From Metridium senile (lineage: Eukaryota > Cnidaria > Anthozoa > Actiniaria > Metridiidae), in the NCBI GenBank assembly GCA_949775045.1, contig OX459110.1, forward strand, positions 13,994,452 to 14,058,451: DNA of 64,000 nucleotides, read 5' to 3'. The translations under genes and the position numbers were made by a program. The notes under the pieces were generated by a model. It saw nothing but the letters and a program-made list of their open reading frames with translations, made no database searches and was not told where the DNA came from. Positions 1-12,900 of the stretch are shown here, one piece after another (position 1 is the first letter of the stretch; every line of letters begins with the position of its first letter).

Positions 1-79
1 CTTGTACGAACACTACATACTTGCAGTGTCAAGTTCCCTGATGTCGCCAACTCCATTGTACCACTGGTATGTACATGAA

Positions 80-81
80 AC

Positions 82-150
<69 letters not shown>
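80..150. repeat. (GTCT)n microsatellite
   Basis: Nearly perfect tetranucleotide run of about 17 units in a COPB1 intron. Open frames across it (poly Val-Cys-Leu-Ser) are artefacts of the period-4 repeat. Confidence 0.95.
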
Positions 151-151
<1 letters not shown>

Positions 152-576
152 CCAAATGTAAAATGTATAAATAAGATATATTTGTAAGGGGTCTTGAAAG
201 TAGGAGATTGGTAACTATTTTGATGAATGGTACACACAGAGCAGCAGAAACATGCACGGTGAGGAATGCCTGGGTTTAAAGCCATTTTGCTAAAAAACAA
301 CAATGGTGACCCCCAATAGTTTTATCAACTGGCAAAGTCTCAGGAAATTGACATTTACTTTGCATATTTTACTCTTCGAACGTCCTTTAATTAAACATAT
401 GTGGACTACTCATCAAAATGTACAATAGCTAGCAGTAACTTGTATAGGTTTATGCTCAAGTATTTCAATCTAAAGAAAATGATACTAGGGACAAAGTAAG
501 GGATAACTTTCAGTTCAACAAGTGTGGGCTTTGTCAGTGCTTCAATTGAAATGATTGGAGCTAAAATGTATAATAT

Positions 577-672
577 AGTTGACTCTCTTTGATAGCCACT
601 TTTTAAGCAACCATTCTGTATATGGCCACTTTTTCTGGTCCGAGAGTGGTAATTTACAAGAGAGTCAACTGT
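577..672. mobile_element. Short inverted repeat (degenerate MITE)
   Basis: Ends GTTGACTCTC and GAGAGTCAAC are exact reverse complements enclosing about 75 bp that contain two GCCACTTTTT blocks. There is no coding capacity. It sits inside a COPB1 intron. Confidence 0.55.
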
Positions 673-750
673 GTTACAGTTAACTGACTTGTCATTGGTA
701 ATGAAATAATAAGGATACATTTAGATTGATTGTGTGTTTTTGTCTACCAG

Positions 751-1439
751 TTGATGGAGTTCCTAGGTGATTCTAATGAACAAGCAGCCTTTGACGTATT
801 GGTGTTTGTCCGTGAAGCCATCCAACGGTTTGAGCAGCTCAAGCCAGTCATCATGGAGAAACTACTGGAGAATGTACACATGATTAAGACTGTCAAGTAA
901 GGACAAAATATAATTGTGTTTGTTTGTTTACTCATTTCTGTGATTGTAACTTGTTTGTCTGTTTGTTTATAGGTTTGTTTGTTTTGTCTGTTTGTTTGTC
1001 TTTCTGTATGTCTGTTTGTTTGTTTGTCTTCCTGCTTGTTTATTTATTTGTTGTTTTGTCTGTCTGTTTGTTTGTTTGTTTGTTTATCTGCCGTTCTGTC
1101 TGTTTGTTTGTTTGTCTGTTTGTCTTTCTTTCTTTCTTTCTTTTTAATGATAACAAACAAGAAAATAAACAAGAATAATCAAACAGTTATTTACAAATAT
1201 AGTGCCACAATAGATGTGACACTCAAGAAGTTTTACTTTTTACATGTAGAGTGTTCGCCTTTCTGTCTGTTTGTTTGTCTGTTTGTTAGTCTGTTTGTTT
1301 GTCTGTTTGTTTGTTTGTCTTTTTGTTTGTTTGTCTGTTTGTCTGTTTGTTTGTCTGTTTGTTTGTCTGTCTGTTTGTTTGTCTGTTTGTTTGTCTGTCT
1401 GTTTGTTTGTTTGTCTGTTTGTTTGTTTGTTTGTCTGTT

Positions 1440-1470
<31 letters not shown>

Positions 1471-1713
1471 TGTTTGTTTGTCTGTCTGTTTGTTTGTTTG
1501 TCTGTTTGTTTTTTCTGTTTTTTTCTGTTTTTTTATTTGTCTGTCTGTCTGTTTGTCTGTTTGTTTGTCTGTTTGTCTGTCTGTTTGTTTGTCTGTTTGT
1601 TTGTTTGTCTGTTTGTTTGTTTGTCTGTTTGTTTGTTTGTCTGTCTGTCTGTTTGTTTGTCTGTTTGTTTGTCTGTCTGTTTGTCTGTCTGTTTGTTTGT
1701 CTGTTTGTTTGTT

Positions 1714-1752
<39 letters not shown>

Positions 1753-1765
1753 TTGTTTGTTTGTT

Positions 1766-1801
<36 letters not shown>

Positions 1802-4800
1802 AGTTTGTTTGTCTGTTTGTTTATTTGAAGTGTCTGTTTATTGATTTGTCTTTTTACTTTTGTGTTCTATTTTTAATATAAAACAACATGAATCAATTAA
1901 TATTTTATTAGGATCCATCGTCATGCGTTGTGGATTCTTGGTGAATATGCCACCAGTAAGGCAGACATCATGTCAGTAATAGAAGAGATCAAGAAAGGAC
2001 TGGGAGAGATACCAATAGTGGACGATGAGATGAGACTTGCTGCTGGTGATACACCAGAAGGTAAACAACTAAACACACTGTCACATATCAAACAAGGATA
2101 CAAATAAATAAACAAACAAATAAACAGACAAACAAATATATAAAAAAATGAATAAACAAATATACACATACATGAAGGAATAATTTAACAAACTAAAAAA
2201 TGAACAAAAACAAATGAACAAACGAATGAACAAACAAACAAAAACAAACTATTTAACAAATGAACAAACTATTTAACAAATGAACAAATTATTTAACAAA
2301 TGAACAAACTATTTAACAAATGAACAAACTATTTAACAAATGAACAAACTATTTAACAAATGAACAAACTATTTAAGAAATGAACAAACTATTTAACAAA
2401 TAAAAAAACAAAACAATCAAAAAGCGATAGAAAATGTGGGAGGAGTTAAAGAACAATGACTTAATAATTAATTTAATATGTTTTATTTTACAAACAAACA
2501 AATTAACAAACAAACAAATTAACAAACAAATGAATAAGTGAACAAACATACAAACAAATGAAGGAAAAAATGAATAAACTAACAAACATATAATAATCCA
2601 ACAAAAAACAAATAAAGTGTTGTTATTCTCAATAACAGTAACAATATATTGTTTATTGTCTGATGTAGCTGGAGAGGAGGCCCCTGCTTCTGCTGGTGGT
2701 GGTCAACGACTGGTCACAGCTGATGGTACCTATGCCACTCAAAGTGCATTTAGTCAGCCTGGAGCTTCAGCTGGACTTGCTAAGACCACTGAAGAAAAGA
2801 GGTAGGCATGGAGATCATCATTGTATCCAATATTGTCATCATCATCATTATAATCAATGTCATTATTGTTATCACCATCATCTTTATCACTAGTATCATT
2901 GGTAATATTATTATCTCAGTATCAACATTATCATTATTTTTGATATGTTTTATATGTTTTTATATGTTTTTTTATGTTTTTTTTTATATTTTTTGTTTTT
3001 TTTATGTTTTATGTTTTTTGTTTGTTTTTGTTTTTTTATATGTTTTATATGTTTTTTTTATGTTTTATATGTTTTTTTATGTTTTATGTGTTTTTTTATG
3101 TTTTATGTTTTTTTTATGTTTTATGTTTTTTTATATGTTTTATGTTTTTTTATGTTTTATGTTTTTTTATGTTTTATATGTTTTTTTATGTTTTTTTATA
3201 TGTTTTATATGTTTTTTATGTTTTATGTTTTTTTATGTTTTATGGTTTTTTTTATGTTTTTTTTTAATATGTTTTATCAGTACTAGTATCATCATTACCA
3301 TCATTATTTATATCATCTCAATTAACATCATTACAACCAATGATAACATGCTCATATAAACCATAGGTAATAAATATAATGAAATTGGTAAATGGACTTT
3401 TCTGACGTTTCAAGCTTTAGCCCTTCATCGGAGTAAACGAACATCTTCATATACATCATTATTAGAACCATTGTAACAGTTATTAACAACAGTTATTATC
3501 ATTGCCGCAGGCCACCTCTTCGTCAATACCTACTGGATGGAGAGTTCTTTGTTGGTGCCGCCATTGCTGGTATTCTGTCCAAAATTGCCCTGCGCTTCTT
3601 GGAGCTTGAAAGTGATGGTGTGAAGAAAAATGTATGTAATTGTGTAGTTTTTTTTCAATGAGAATGTTGGTTCATGTTATATCACCATTGCTTGTGTGCT
3701 ATGCACATTTATTAATGTGTTGCTGTTGTTGTTAGACATTCTGTGCCAACTGTATGCTGATCATGTCAAGCATTCTCCACCTTGGAAAATCAGGGCTGCC
3801 TAAGAAGGTATCGTTTTATGTCATATTACATTTCTTATTATACTGTTGCCAGGTCTTTGGTCTTTCAACATTATCATTGACATCATCATCATCATCAGTG
3901 ACCGTCATCATCCTGTTATTAATAAATGATTATCTTATTGCCAGGCAATAACTGATGATGACGTTGACCGTATCTCCATGTGCGTCCGTGCTGTAGCTGA
4001 GCGTACTCCACTAATGCAAAAGATCTTCACATCGGAGTGTCGACAGTCCTTGTCTGCCATGCTTGATGCTAACAAGAGAATGGAGGATGAACAGAAGGAC
4101 AAGGTATGAAAGTGACATGTTGTCTAATAATAATAATCATTTTGTTAACATCAGCATCATCATCAATTCATATTATTTATTTACTTAGAGTATAGATATA
4201 ACTATGGTATTAGAATACTATTAATTTAACTTATTCAAATTATTGAAATGTTTTAAATTCATTCTTATATACTTATATATTTATTTTTAGAATATTATTG
4301 TAAATTATTTCATATGGCACGCCTGAAAAGCAGTTATACCGAGTCGTCTACCGTCAATAAATAAAGTTAATTGATTGATTGATATTCATGACATTTTTGT
4401 TTTGTGGGACTTAAAGTACACATTTTAGTTTACCAAGCTTTTGAGCAAGTTGCTCTTCTTCAGTGTAGAGTGTTGTAAAAAGTAACACGAAAATAATGCA
4501 AGAGCAAGTTGTATAAAAGCTTGATAAAATTAACATTACTGAAAGTCTAATAAATGAAATGGAAATGTCATTAATATAATCCCTGCCTACGGACATCTTA
4601 TAGTTTCTAATCATTGAATAAATATTGACTTGTTGCAGGCACATGCAGAGAAAGTGGTGTCCATCCAAGCTGATGACCCTATCTCATTCCTGTCACTACT
4701 GGCCAAATCTGAGAGTGGAATAACAGAGGTAAAATAGCTTACTTTTACACTTAATTGTGTGTTTGTCCATTTATTCATCTCTTTACTCATTCATCTATTC

Positions 4801-7800
4801 ATCATCCATCCATTTTTTTATTCATTCCTTTTTTCACCCCTCTGCTCATTCATTCATTCTTTCATCCATTAATTCATCTCTCCATTCATTCTTTCATTAC
4901 TTCATCCCTCCATTCATTCTTTCATCCATTTATTCATCCCTGCATCCATTTATTCATTCATTAAAACATGCATTAAATAATGCATTGTTTAACTCCTTTA
5001 TCCCTCCATTCATTAATTCATCCATCCCCTCATTCATTCATCCATTCATTCATCCATTTATTCATCCATCCATTCATTCATCCATCCATCCATTCATTTA
5101 TCCCTCCATTCATTCATTCATCCATTCATTCATCCCTTCATCTCTCCATTCATCCATTAAATCATGCATTGTTTAACCCATTTATTTATTATTTTCCAGG
5201 ATCAGTTTGCTGCCAGTTTGTCTCAAGCTGTTGGTAGCAGTAGCTTAAAGAATGAAGAAGAACTACAGAGCTCCAAACTCAACAAGGTAATACTATAGAT
5301 CCAGTTGGTGTAGGTCCTGTCTGAGGATCATAGAACACCTACCGGTAATAGTCTCTTGTCTACTAGTGTATTATTAAAGTTATTTTCCATGTGTTGTGGT
5401 AGTGGATAAGCACCACATTAAATACGCCAACATAATTACTCTTAAAATGTTACTTTTGAAACCTGACTTTATAAGATCCACATTTAAGTTATTTAATAAA
5501 TGAGCAGGAGTGTTTTATCATGCAAGTTTATTGAACGGCTTCAAAACTCCAACCTATATTTATGTTTTTAGAGTGAATTCAGATTGAAGTTGATTTAAAT
5601 TACTAGGTTGGATCTTTATCTGAAAATCATTGTCTGGAAGTCTTTTGTAAAATTGCCATGAATTATAAAGTAACTTAAATCTTAACAAATTTGATTTATG
5701 AATTCTCCTTTGTTCTGTCCACCACAGGTAGCCCAGTTGACCGGTTTCTCTGATCCTGTGTATGCAGAGGCATATGTGAATGTCAATCAATATGACATTG
5801 TACTTGATGTCCTGATTGTCAATCAAACTACAGACACACTGCAGAATGTCACACTGGAGCTGGCTACATTAGGTACGGATACTAAGTACTTATTGACTGA
5901 GTGGGAGGACCATATGGGAAAATATTTGGCTCGCAGTCATGACATACGGACCGAGTGCAGCGATGTCCTTACAAATGACCAAGAACCAAATATACCAATA
6001 AGTTTTTTTTATCATATGACCCACTCTTTTTAATTTAGTTTGATTGATTGAGGAAGCCATTTCGAGTAGCGGGTCCGTACGTGTTTGTAGGGACAAGATG
6101 AGAAAAGCCATACGGACCCCATCCCTTTTCCCCCGAATATTTTCTTAAGAGTGCGCATCAGTATACAGTAGTCCATTATATAAGGGAGGTTTCTTGCATG
6201 GGACTGAGTCCAATTCACTCTTTCCCCAATGATTGACATATAGTGATATAAACTATTTTTGTACATTTTTTTCTTTTAATGTAATATTTATCACTCAATA
6301 AAATTGTTGAAAAAAATATATGTACAATAAAGTACAATTAGTGTTACATGTGTATACTGTATAATTACAAAGAAAGAGAAGAAACAACCAAAAGAGAATA
6401 AATACAATTTAATAAAATAACTAGATGATAATTAATATTGTATTATTTGTTTCCAAGGTGACTTGAAGCTTGTTGAGAAGCCTCAGCCAATAATGCTAGC
6501 ACCAAATGACTTCTCCAATATCAAGGTATTTTATATAATGACCCATGGATTATGCAATACAGTGTCATTTTAGTGTGAAAGATGTGTTTACACAGACTGT
6601 GCCAAACATTACTCAAAATCAAATATTTTTCAGGCAAATGTGAAGGTGTCTTCAACTGAGAATGGAATCATTTTTGGAAACATTGGTAAGAACATCATGC
6701 ATGCATGCATTCATTCATTTAATTGTTCATGCATTCATTCATTAAAAAATCGACATATGAGCAGAATTGTGTGCTAAAATATTTAAAGTAGGACACTTGT
6801 GTCTGGCTAGAAGATTGAGATGCTAAAAAAGTGATTTATTTAATTTCATTCATTCATTCATGCATTCATTCATTTATTTAAACATACTATGTTCATCCAT
6901 TCATTTACCCATCCATCCATTTTTCATTAACTAAAGTTATCTATTCATTCATTCATTCACCCATTAACATTTATATATACTAATATATTTATTTATAATT
7001 TTATTTCAATCTACCATACTCTACCACAGCCTACCATATTTTGAGTTATTCTTTTACCCATTAATTCTCCCTCTATTTCACTAGTGTATGATGTGTCAGG
7101 AGGCAGCGGTGACCGTAATTGTGTTGTCCTAAATGACGTCCATATTGATATTATGGACTACATTCTACCTGCTAGCTGCACAGACTCTGAGTTTAGACAG
7201 ATGTGGGCCGAGTTTGAATGGGAGAACAAGGTAGAATTTCTCTTTCATTCTTCTTATTCTCATCTTATTCCCGCACGTACCTACATTGATCAATTACGGA
7301 CGACTTGAGCTGCCTACCAGAAGAACTGCTCCCGGCATTGCAGGATAGAAACAGTTGAAGGGACAGGATGTGGGAAGTCCGAGCTAGCTCGACTGGATGA
7401 TTCTCATCTTACAATACAGATTATACATGCTCCCATGTTCCCTTGATCTTTTTGCATTTTCTCCCTTGTTCCCCATAAGTAAAATAACTGTTTCCCTAAA
7501 ATGTTTTACCTTATGCTCCCATGATCCCCCAAAACTATTGTTTTATCATATTTTGTTCCCTTGTTCCCTGAAAATAATTTGGCAGTATCCCTTGTTCCCT
7601 TAAAATAAATGTGCTTGTTCCCTAAAACCCCTGGGAGGGGCTCATATTAGTATGTATTTTTGGCTTGGCCGCATTTCCATCCCATAATGCATCATTGTGA
7701 CGTAAGTGGAAAGTGCTATTTCAATCTAGTTTCCTTATTTCCTTTATTATTTTTTCATTGTTGTTCTTTAACTGTATTTTGCATGTTTGTTGTGCAGGTT

Positions 7801-8663
7801 ACAGTAAATACTAATATCAGTGACTTGAAGGGATATCTACACCATCTTATCAAATGCACAAACATGCAGTGCCTTACACCAGACAAGGTATAGTAGAAAG
7901 AATCATTACAACTTGCTAGAAAGGACCATTATACAGACTTAATGTTTAGATCATCACTATTATCATCACTACTACCATCATTGTCATTAATTATATTTTT
8001 ATCAATGGCATCATAATTTGTCATGAATTGTATGAAAAAAGTTCAGTCTTTTGAGCGGTGCATGCTGGAGACTGTGGTTTTGTAATGTTCAGATTATCAC
8101 CATCATTACTACCATCATTGTCATCATCAGAATTATTATTATAAATCATCATCATTGTAACTATCATCATTAACATGTTTATATTAATACTTTATAAAAT
8201 AATTCGTTGTTTATCATGAAGGCCTTGGAAGGTTCCTGTGGGTTCATGGCAGCTAACCTGTATGCACGTAGTATCTTTGGTGAAGATGCCTTGGCCAATG
8301 TCAGCATAGAGAAGCTACAAGACCAGGTCGGTGTCACTGGACATGTCCGTATTAGAGCCAAGAGTCAGGTAAGCACTTATTGGACTACTTATGGCCAATC
8401 AGAAAGCTAGAAATTTGACATGCACCCTTATTGACCTCTTATAACCAATCAGAATAGCAGAGTTGACCTGTGTCCTTAATTATATAAATTCCTGATAGTT
8501 TTTTATTGTGATTAGTGCCCAGAATAGTTCCCAGAATAGTGTCCAAAATATAGTATGTTACTTTGTCTAATGTTTTGTGTTGTTTGTTGTATTACAGGGA
8601 ATGGCTCTTAGTCTTGGTGATAAGATCAATATTTCACAAAAGAGTAATACCAATACCAAGTAG
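751..8663 (+). CDS. COPB1: Coatomer subunit beta (beta-COP), 3' part of gene
   Basis: Beta-COP is a core subunit of the COPI coat, which drives Golgi-to-ER and intra-Golgi vesicle transport at the cytosolic face of Golgi membranes. Fifteen GT-AG exons join in frame: 751-896, 1912-2060, 2669-2801, 3511-3631, 3736-3807, 3945-4103, 4639-4728, 5200-5286, 5728-5872, 6458-6525, 6634-6685, 7085-7230, 7798-7887, 8222-8368, 8598-8663. Together they give 1671 nt, 556 residues plus TAG. The first exon starts [19 protein letters not shown], in the adaptin-like helical repeats. Middle exons carry [14 protein letters not shown] and [14 protein letters not shown] of the beta-C domain. The last exons give the appendage platform ([27 protein letters not shown]) and end [15 protein letters not shown]. 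The animal protein is about 950 aa, so roughly the first 40 percent lies upstream of this window. Introns are full of low-complexity DNA. Identity is near certain; exon borders rest on splice sites and frame continuity. Confidence 0.97.
949..1840. repeat. Long (GTTT/GTCT)n mosaic microsatellite
   Basis: Nearly 900 bp of interspersed GTTT and GTCT tetramers fill most of the COPB1 intron 897-1911, interrupted at about 1135-1255 by unique sequence. All three plus-strand frames stay open through it as Cys/Leu/Val/Phe/Ser repeats. They have no start context, splice logic or family match, so they are not genes. Confidence 0.93.
2080..2600. repeat. AT-rich tandem repeats with a 20-bp unit
   Basis: Dominated by AAACAAA-type low complexity. 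Within 2240-2400 a 20-bp unit (AAACTATTTAACAAATGAAC) repeats about eight times almost exactly. COPB1 intron. Confidence 0.85.
2936..3275. repeat. (TTTTATG/TTTTTTA)n low complexity
   Basis: T-rich tract made of TTTTATG and TTTTTTATATG variants. The Phe/Tyr/Met-rich open frames over it are compositional artefacts. COPB1 intron. Confidence 0.9.
3360..3438 (-). mobile_element. Hammerhead-like interspersed repeat, copy A (partial)
   Basis: The plus strand carries the family's AGGTAATA...ATAATGAAATT block followed by the reverse complement of the hammerhead-like core (about 3401-3436). Read on the minus strand: arm GTTTACT, core CCGATGA, stem GGGC-TAAA-GCTT, box GAAA, then CGTCA. It is the only copy with T rather than C at core position 7. 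It lies in the COPB1 intron 2802-3510. Confidence 0.75.
4200..4400 (+). mobile_element. Probable LINE 3' tail
   Basis: AT-rich sequence leads into ATATGGCACGCCTGAAAAGC and ends CAATAAATAAAG followed by an (ATTG)n tail. A short microsatellite tail after an internal AATAAA is typical of non-LTR retrotransposon 3' ends. No reverse-transcriptase frame is present, so it would be a heavily 5'-truncated copy. Confidence 0.4.
4425..4467 (-). mobile_element. Degenerate CTGAAGA-type hammerhead-like motif
   Basis: On the minus strand: ACACTGAAGA, then A, a perfect hairpin of GAGCAA with TTGCTC, then AAAAGC. This has the same layout as the motif ending the Penelope-like element at 22240-22300, but the expected GAAA box reads AAAA, so it looks decayed. 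COPB1 intron. Confidence 0.4.
4745..5185. repeat. (CATT/CATC)n microsatellite
   Basis: About 430 bp of imperfect CATT and CATC tetramers fill the COPB1 intron between the exons ending at 4728 and starting at 5200. Open Ser/Ile/His/Phe frames are repeat artefacts. Confidence 0.9.
6690..6960. repeat. (CATT)n microsatellite clusters
   Basis: Three short clusters of CATT/CATG tetramers separated by unique AT-rich sequence, in the COPB1 intron 6686-7084. Confidence 0.8.
7310..7645. repeat. Degenerate TE-like sequence in COPB1 intron
   Basis: Repeated CTTGTTCCC / GCTCCCATG words lead to CCCCTGGGAGGGGCTC at about 7625-7640. The layout suggests an old transposable-element remnant. No inverted terminus was found on the left side and no coding domain is visible. 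Confidence 0.35.
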
Positions 8664-8734
8664 ACTTTTTGTCTATTGTAGAAAACTACTGCAACTAGCA
8701 CTGAATGTAATAGGGCATTTTAAATAGAATATGA

Positions 8735-8740
8735 AATAAA
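8735..8740 (+). terminator. Candidate poly(A) signal of COPB1
   Basis: AATAAA lies about 70 bp after the COPB1 stop codon, a normal distance for a short 3' UTR. Confidence 0.6.
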
Positions 8741-8851
8741 GTGAAATGAGAACATGAAGAAATTGGATGGCAACTTCTAGATTGTGTTAATAGAACACCA
8801 GTATGTAGAGTAAAGACACTATTAACCTCATAAAAACAATATTGTAGTCAA

Positions 8852-9079
8852 CTATTACAGTGTGAATCGAAAAAACAGTACTAGTGGGCACCCAGAATTA
8901 TTTAAAAATTTGTTTGTTGAACAACTGACAAATAAATAACTACAAAATGTTTATCATACTACTCATCAGTCAAACTTCTTGCGGTGATATAGTTGTTTCC
9001 GAGTTGTTCAACGAACAATAAACGATTTCTAAAATATAATTTCTAGGTGCCCACGGTTTTTTGATTCGCACTGTAATAG
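8852..9079. mobile_element. Fold-back MITE between COPB1 and CIAO3
   Basis: Termini CTATTACAGTG / CACTGTAATAG continue inward as diverged complementary arms (GTGGGCACC near the left, GGTGCCCAC near the right; GTTGAAC and GTTCAAC further in). About 228 bp, noncoding. It sits between the convergent 3' ends of COPB1 and CIAO3. Confidence 0.85.
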
Positions 9080-9912
9080 TCCAATAGACATAAAAGAATA
9101 CAATATACATGTAGTTAGAGACTTTTAAGGAGTATAAGTCTAGTCAAACATCTATTTCACCGAAGTTGTGGTGCTGGATCTAAAGCACATCACACATAAA
9201 CATCAAATGATTTTTCATCATCATCATCTTTATTTTAATAAACCAAAACCAAACTTTGTTTGACGATTGAACACACAACAACAATAGTCTGTTTGCATAC
9301 TGTTTTGTTGTATTCTTGCACATTAATTACAAATGTCTTTCCCTCCCTGTAATCAATTCCCACAATTCTAAAAAATAATTATAGTATAAGGTGTCTTTTT
9401 CTGGAGTATTGAATCCTTGAAAGCTTGTGCTAACCATACTACCTGCCATTATTCTTTGATACTGATGCTAATAAACATATCTTACAAATCATATACAAAT
9501 GCCGAGCAAGCCTCACTTTGAGTTCAGTCGAGTGGTCGGAAGGAGCTTGGATCTGAGCTCAGTCTATGCAATGGTATCTTTTTTTTGTCTCATTTTTTTT
9601 ATCTTATAGTATTATGTCAATTAAAAGCCTATTGACCATAATATATATAAAATTACTTCTGTAAGCTATCTATCTTGGTTAGCCAGCAATGGTTATTATT
9701 GTACGTACCTTATCTTCTGTCTAATAACAAAATTGTAAATTATATATATGTATCTAAGGTACTGAATAAACTTTTGTCATTGACTTAATAAAACAAAAGC
9801 ACCATATAATAAATTCACTGTTTTCAACGTCAGTCCGATTGAGGCTTGTTGGGCATGTGCATATGATAATTTGCTTCATTAGAAAGGTCTTTGATTATCT
9901 GTAGTTCAGTTG

Positions 9913-12900
9913 CTACCATTTGATATTGAGTGCTGTATTTAGTTTTTCCACTTCATGGTACTGTGTGTGTAGGAGTTGATGAGCCTTGAATTGGAAAATA
10001 GCAATGATATATTAATATTATATCTAGATTATTACAGCAGTTCTCAGTCACACGTGGACCTCTCGCATAAAAAGTACCGCTATAAAACGTGAAGTTGGTG
10101 GACGTCAATCAAACTGTTTACAAGACGCATGGTGTTTTTACTTCAGTCGGGTTGCAAAACATGTCTGAATTCCTACAACAACCTCTTTGTCGGATTCATG
10201 CTTCTTGTAAACACTGTTTGATTGATGTCCACCAACTTCACGTTTTATAGCGGTGCTTTTTATGCGAGCGGTGCACATGTGACTGAGAACCGCTGTAACA
10301 TGCAAATGAACAAAATCAAAGTTTCTTGGCTTACCTTATCTGTACCTTCTCCACCAAGCCATTCACTGAAACAAACAAACAAAAAATAAATGAACAAAAA
10401 ACTAGACAAAGGTAACTACAATCAGAGTTAATAGAGCTACAATCTTTGTCAAAAGTAGTTGGCATGATGTTGGTATTTGTCTCGGTGTCTACTTTATTTA
10501 CGTTTAACCCACTTTCCAATGTTGGTGTGAAATGATAACACATTGATAGGCCAACCACATAAGCACCAACCAATGACTGCAGTCTCCCTCTTCAGCATTG
10601 ACAAGGGAAATGGGGGGAGTAGCAGAATTTCAGAAGTGCTAAAATGATTTTATAACAGTCATACCAACACTATTGTCAAAGATTGTAGTTTTTTATCACC
10701 CTCACATACAATGTACAATTGAACAAATAGTTCTAGAAATATTCAACTATTATAGTAAGTCTTTACCTGTACAATTCCTTAACTGCATCATTATCCATAG
10801 GATCTCTTGTACTAAACAAATAAGAAATACAGAAAACATTGAAGAAAGAACATTCAAATGAAATACAGGTTCTTATGTTGTTCAGACTCTGATCTTAGGG
10901 ATCTTATTATACCTGATTGAATTGTACAACGAATCCACTTTCTCAATCAAATCTTTAGTTGATTCGTCTTCCTTTGGTCTTATTTGTGCACCACCATTGA
11001 TACACCCTGAAGTGAAATGGGAAATAGAAAAGAAAGAAAAAATGAACGAATAACATTAATATTTTATAGGGGGTAGCATATGGTTGTTTGGTCAGAGTAT
11101 TAGTCTAACTCGTAATCCGGTGTAGCCAGGTTCAAGTCGCGCTCTGACCACTAGCTGAGACTGTATGTGTCTGATTTCAAATCAGTTCAAATTCAGTTTC
11201 TCAACCGTGCTTGTAAATAGCCAACTGGTTTGCCTTCTTGTCAGTTGGGTTTCTCATCTGAGGGCCATTACATAAACTATCTGGTAACCAATAATAATGC
11301 ATCTACAAAATAACATTTTTTGGAACATTTTCCTCACCTGAAGGGCAGGCCATAATCTCCACAAAATGGTATGTACATTTCCCTCTTTTTAATTTTTGAA
11401 CAAGATTCTGAAAACATATGTAAACTAGTTATGACTAACATTATGGGATCCCTGTGTATCTTTTCAAACCTTAGGGGGGTGGGCATGGTAATCATGAAGA
11501 ATCTTGATGGTTGTGACTTACTTGAATATTACGGAAACCATAAGCTAAAGCAAATTTAAGAACATCTTTACCATCAACCTAGTAAAAAAGTAAAAGACAG
11601 CAACATTTAAGACAAATATATGTAAATATCATAATATCACAATATTTACCTGTAAGGTCACTTCCTTAAAGTCCTTATTTCTGAGTGTTTTATAAGTCAA
11701 TTCAACATTGTTTTGGTCAAATAACTCTTTGGCTGCATATTTGAATATGTGTTCTGAAAATCCACCCTGTTTTGAAAGAAAACAAAAACATTAGCAAGAG
11801 TCATTTGGGAATCTTTGTTTCTGCGCCAAACCCTGTACTTACCGATCCCCCACCAGAATGGCCAACTGGCCTGTTGTCTTTTGTACTGGAAAATCTACAA
11901 AAGAAGCAAAATTAAATTTGTTCAAATTTGACAACAACTCAATTATTTTATTGGACGACTACTATGTAGAAGACCATGCAAGTATTGATAATGGTGTGTG
12001 GACCAATTGAAGGTGACATTGTGGAATAATCATAATTATATCACCACCATCCTCACCATCAATTATCATCCTCACCACCACTATCACCACCACCACTATC
12101 ATCACCACCACTATCATCACCACCACTATCATCACCACCACTATCATTACCCTCACCATCAATTATCATCCTCACAATTATCTTTACCACCATCACTTAC
12201 AATGTGTCAACATCAGCTTCTTCTAGTGATGCAAAGTCAGGTTGGTGCTCCTCAATCATAGTCTCTACCTCAACTTAAAAAGGAATGAATAAATGAATAA
12301 AGTGTGAACTGTAAACAAACAAATGAATGGATGAATAATTGAATGGATGAGTGAATGCATGGATGGATGGATGAATAAATGAATGAATGCATGAGTAAAT
12401 GAATGGATGGATGGATGAATGATTGAGTGAATAAATTAATGCATAAATGAATGAATGGATGGATGAATAAATGGATGCATGGATGGATGCATGGATTATT
12501 AAATGAATGAATGGATGAGTGAATGGATGGCTGGGATGGATGGATGATTGTATAAAGTAATAAATGAATGGTCAGTAGTCAGCATACCTGTGGATATAAC
12601 ACAGTCAACATCTCTTGTTGTGTACTTGTCATTAAAGAAATCATCACGAGATGCTTCCAGTTTCTTATCAAAACATGGCTCAATACAAACGTGGTAGATT
12701 TGATCAGGGCTGAAACAAAGGAACAATCATTATCATTATTATCATCACTATGATGATTGTCATCATCATCATCATCATCACCATCATCATCACTTCAATT
12801 AATGTCAATCAATCAATGTCATCATCATCAATAATGCCATGATCTTAATTCATACATCATCATCACCATCTTCATTTATCATCATTACCACCAACATCAA

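Larger units (their letters stand above)
1..750. other. COPB1 intron, no coding exon seen
   Basis: No COPB1 exon was recognised before the acceptor at 749-750. The stretch holds a (GTCT)n microsatellite at about 80-150 and a small inverted repeat at about 577-672 with GTTGACTCTC / GAGAGTCAAC ends, which looks like a degenerate MITE. Confidence 0.7.

Noticed and set aside
979..1881. Open frames of 180-300 codons rich in Cys, Leu, Val, Phe
   Set aside because: Produced by a period-4 microsatellite that leaves all frames open. They lie in a COPB1 intron and lack any domain.
2808..3359. 183-codon Phe/Tyr/Met-rich frame resembling a membrane protein
   Set aside because: T-rich low-complexity repeat inside a COPB1 intron; other frames give the same composition.
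4755..5237. Ser/Ile/His/Phe repeat proteins
   Set aside because: CATT/CATC microsatellite between two firm COPB1 exons.
5873..6130. Possible inverted repeat around TACGGAC / GTCCGTA words
   Set aside because: Only short complementary words were found, without consistent arms, so no element was called.
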